In this document: positions 63,268 to 64,000 of the stretch, in pieces
Layout of the letters: each line of letters opens with the position of its first letter
How positions within the stretch are numbered: position 1 is the first letter of the stretch
Source of the DNA: Muribaculaceae bacterium
Lineage (GTDB): Bacteria; Bacteroidota; Bacteroidia; Bacteroidales; Muribaculaceae
Direction of reading: 5' to 3'
Length of the DNA stretch: 64,000 bases
Assembly: GCA_017505535.1 (NCBI GenBank)
Contig: JAFVPD010000021.1
Location: 1-64,000 of the forward strand
Translations under genes and position numbers: made by a program
Notes under the pieces: generated by a model
Told to the model about the DNA's origin: nothing
The model's database searches: none
Seen by the model: only the letters and a program-made list of their open reading frames with translations

Positions 63268-64000
63268 ATGAGCGTAAACGACACACCCTACAATCAACGT
63301 ACTGTGCTACTACTGGGAGAACAAGCAGTTGCACATCTTGAGCAATGCCACGTCGTTGTGGTGGGTGTTGGGGGTGTGGGTAGCTACACGGTAGAGATGC
63401 TGGCTCGAAGTGGTATAGGGCAACTCACCATCATTGATGCCGATGTCGTAGCTGCATCAAACATCAACAGACAACTGCCGGCATTGACCACTACAATTGG
63501 GCAAGAAAAAGTGTTGGTGATGAAACGCCGCATTTTGGAAATCAATCCCAATTGTCAAGTCTCGGCCATAGCACGCTACATCACCGTTGACGACGTCGCT
63601 CCATTGCTCCGGCAAATGTCGCCCGACTTTGTTGTTGACGCCATCGACTCAGTAGCGCCAAAAATTGAGCTGCTTGCCCAATGCCACGCCCAAGGAATTC
63701 CCGTAATTTCCTCTATGGGAGCCGGTGGACGCATTGACCCCACCAAAGTTCAATATGCCGACATTGCCAACACCCACGGCGATGGATTGGCTCGAGTGGT
63801 GAGACAACGGTTGCGCCGCCGTGGCATCTCAAAAGGGATTCCGGTCGTGTTCAGTACCGAAGAGGCTCGCCAATCGGCATTGATGCACACCACCGAAATG
63901 GAAGGAAAAATTTCTAGTTTCGGAACAGTTGCATGGCTTCCGGCCACTTTTGGCATGATGCTTGCAGCCTATGTAGTTAACCAATTAACATCACAATCAG
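63268..64000 (+). CDS. tcdA: tRNA threonylcarbamoyladenosine dehydratase, C-terminus cut by the window end
   Basis: TcdA (CsdL) cyclises t6A37 of tRNA using ATP. The 244 residues visible from the ATG at 63268 carry the ThiF/E1-like Rossmann motif in VVVVGVGGVGSYTVEML (residues 29-45). Downstream, ARSGIGQLTIIDADVVAASN and NRQLPAL bind ATP, SDFVVDAIDS-type residues follow, and SSMGAGGRIDPTKVQYADI is family-specific. The reading frame is open to the end of the window, so only the last residues may be missing. Confidence 0.9.
   Translation, partial: MSVNDTPYNQRTVLLLGEQAVAHLEQCHVVVVGVGGVGSYTVEMLARSGIGQLTIIDADVVAASNINRQLPALTTTIGQEKVLVMKRRILEINPNCQVSAIARYITVDDVAPLLRQMSPDFVVDAIDSVAPKIELLAQCHAQGIPVISSMGAGGRIDPTKVQYADIANTHGDGLARVVRQRLRRRGISKGIPVVFSTEEARQSALMHTTEMEGKISSFGTVAWLPATFGMMLAAYVVNQLTSQS

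Noticed and set aside
1-64000. CRISPR arrays, insertion sequences, integrases, rRNA genes
   Set aside because: I saw no repeated spacers, transposase genes or rRNA motifs on either strand.

Overview
The window is a contiguous piece of a Bacteroidales (Bacteroidota) chromosome. Evidence: a SusC/SusD pair, type IX secretion genes (porU, porV) with matching sorting-signal cargo, a SufBCDS cluster, RavA/ViaA, absence of clear Shine-Dalgarno sequences, and more than a dozen upstream matches to the Bacteroidota promoter pattern TTG-N18-20-TAnnTTTG. The gene content would fit a gut Muribaculaceae-like member, but that is inference. Almost all genes are ordinary chromosomal genes. The accessory-looking parts are 15.0-16.6 kb (RHS/toxin-like), 19.2-30.0 kb (glycan-utilisation locus), 52.2-57.4 kb (TonB receptor plus repeat lipoprotein) and 57.6-58.2 kb (phage-like fragments).

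Layout. 1-137: tRNA-Tyr (cut by the window edge) and tRNA-Thr. 192-1525: ribH behind a PfkB-like protein that has lost its catalytic motif. 1664-9322: a tight six-gene minus-strand operon (nitroreductase, DUF5715 lipoprotein, AsmA-like, HAD phosphatase, aroB, acyltransferase). 9456-10822: tadA and rnz. 11227-14790: nifJ (pyruvate:ferredoxin oxidoreductase) with its own promoter and a strong terminator. 15019-16564: a strikingly short RHS protein with a putative metallopeptidase tip and a small exported partner. 16747-19152: GH31. 19234-29962: susC-susD-lipoprotein-PKD lipoprotein-GH10-like locus. 30351-31591: trmD and ispF. 31606-40994: porV, two complete porU paralogues, a degenerate FAH-fold protein and rex. 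41186-44059: ravA-viaA. 44064-49557: sufBCDS and cvpA. 49654-52036: MBL hydrolase, DUF4348-like protein, asnA. 52243-57377: TonB-dependent receptor and a repeat-rich lipoprotein. 57672-58168: phage-like fragments around a 58-residue membrane protein gene. 58285-58357: tRNA-Lys. 58697-63082: a 1461-residue T9SS cargo protein. 63268-64000: tcdA, cut by the window end.

How the genes work together. PorU and PorV form the outer-membrane attachment end of type IX secretion; two large proteins here (the GH10-like protein at 19234 and the 1461-residue protein at 58697) carry C-terminal sorting-like domains and are likely clients. The SusCD locus should import a glycan-derived ligand, with GH31 and the GH10-like protein as candidate enzymes; no regulator gene lies next to it. 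SufBCDS supplies Fe-S clusters, used for example by NifJ. Rex, an NADH sensor, sits in the same apparent operon as porU, porV and ispF.

The best candidates for undescribed biology are the compacted RHS/metallopeptidase protein with its exported partner, the degenerate FAH protein tied to rex between two porU genes, and the TonB receptor with a lipoprotein built of repeated modules.
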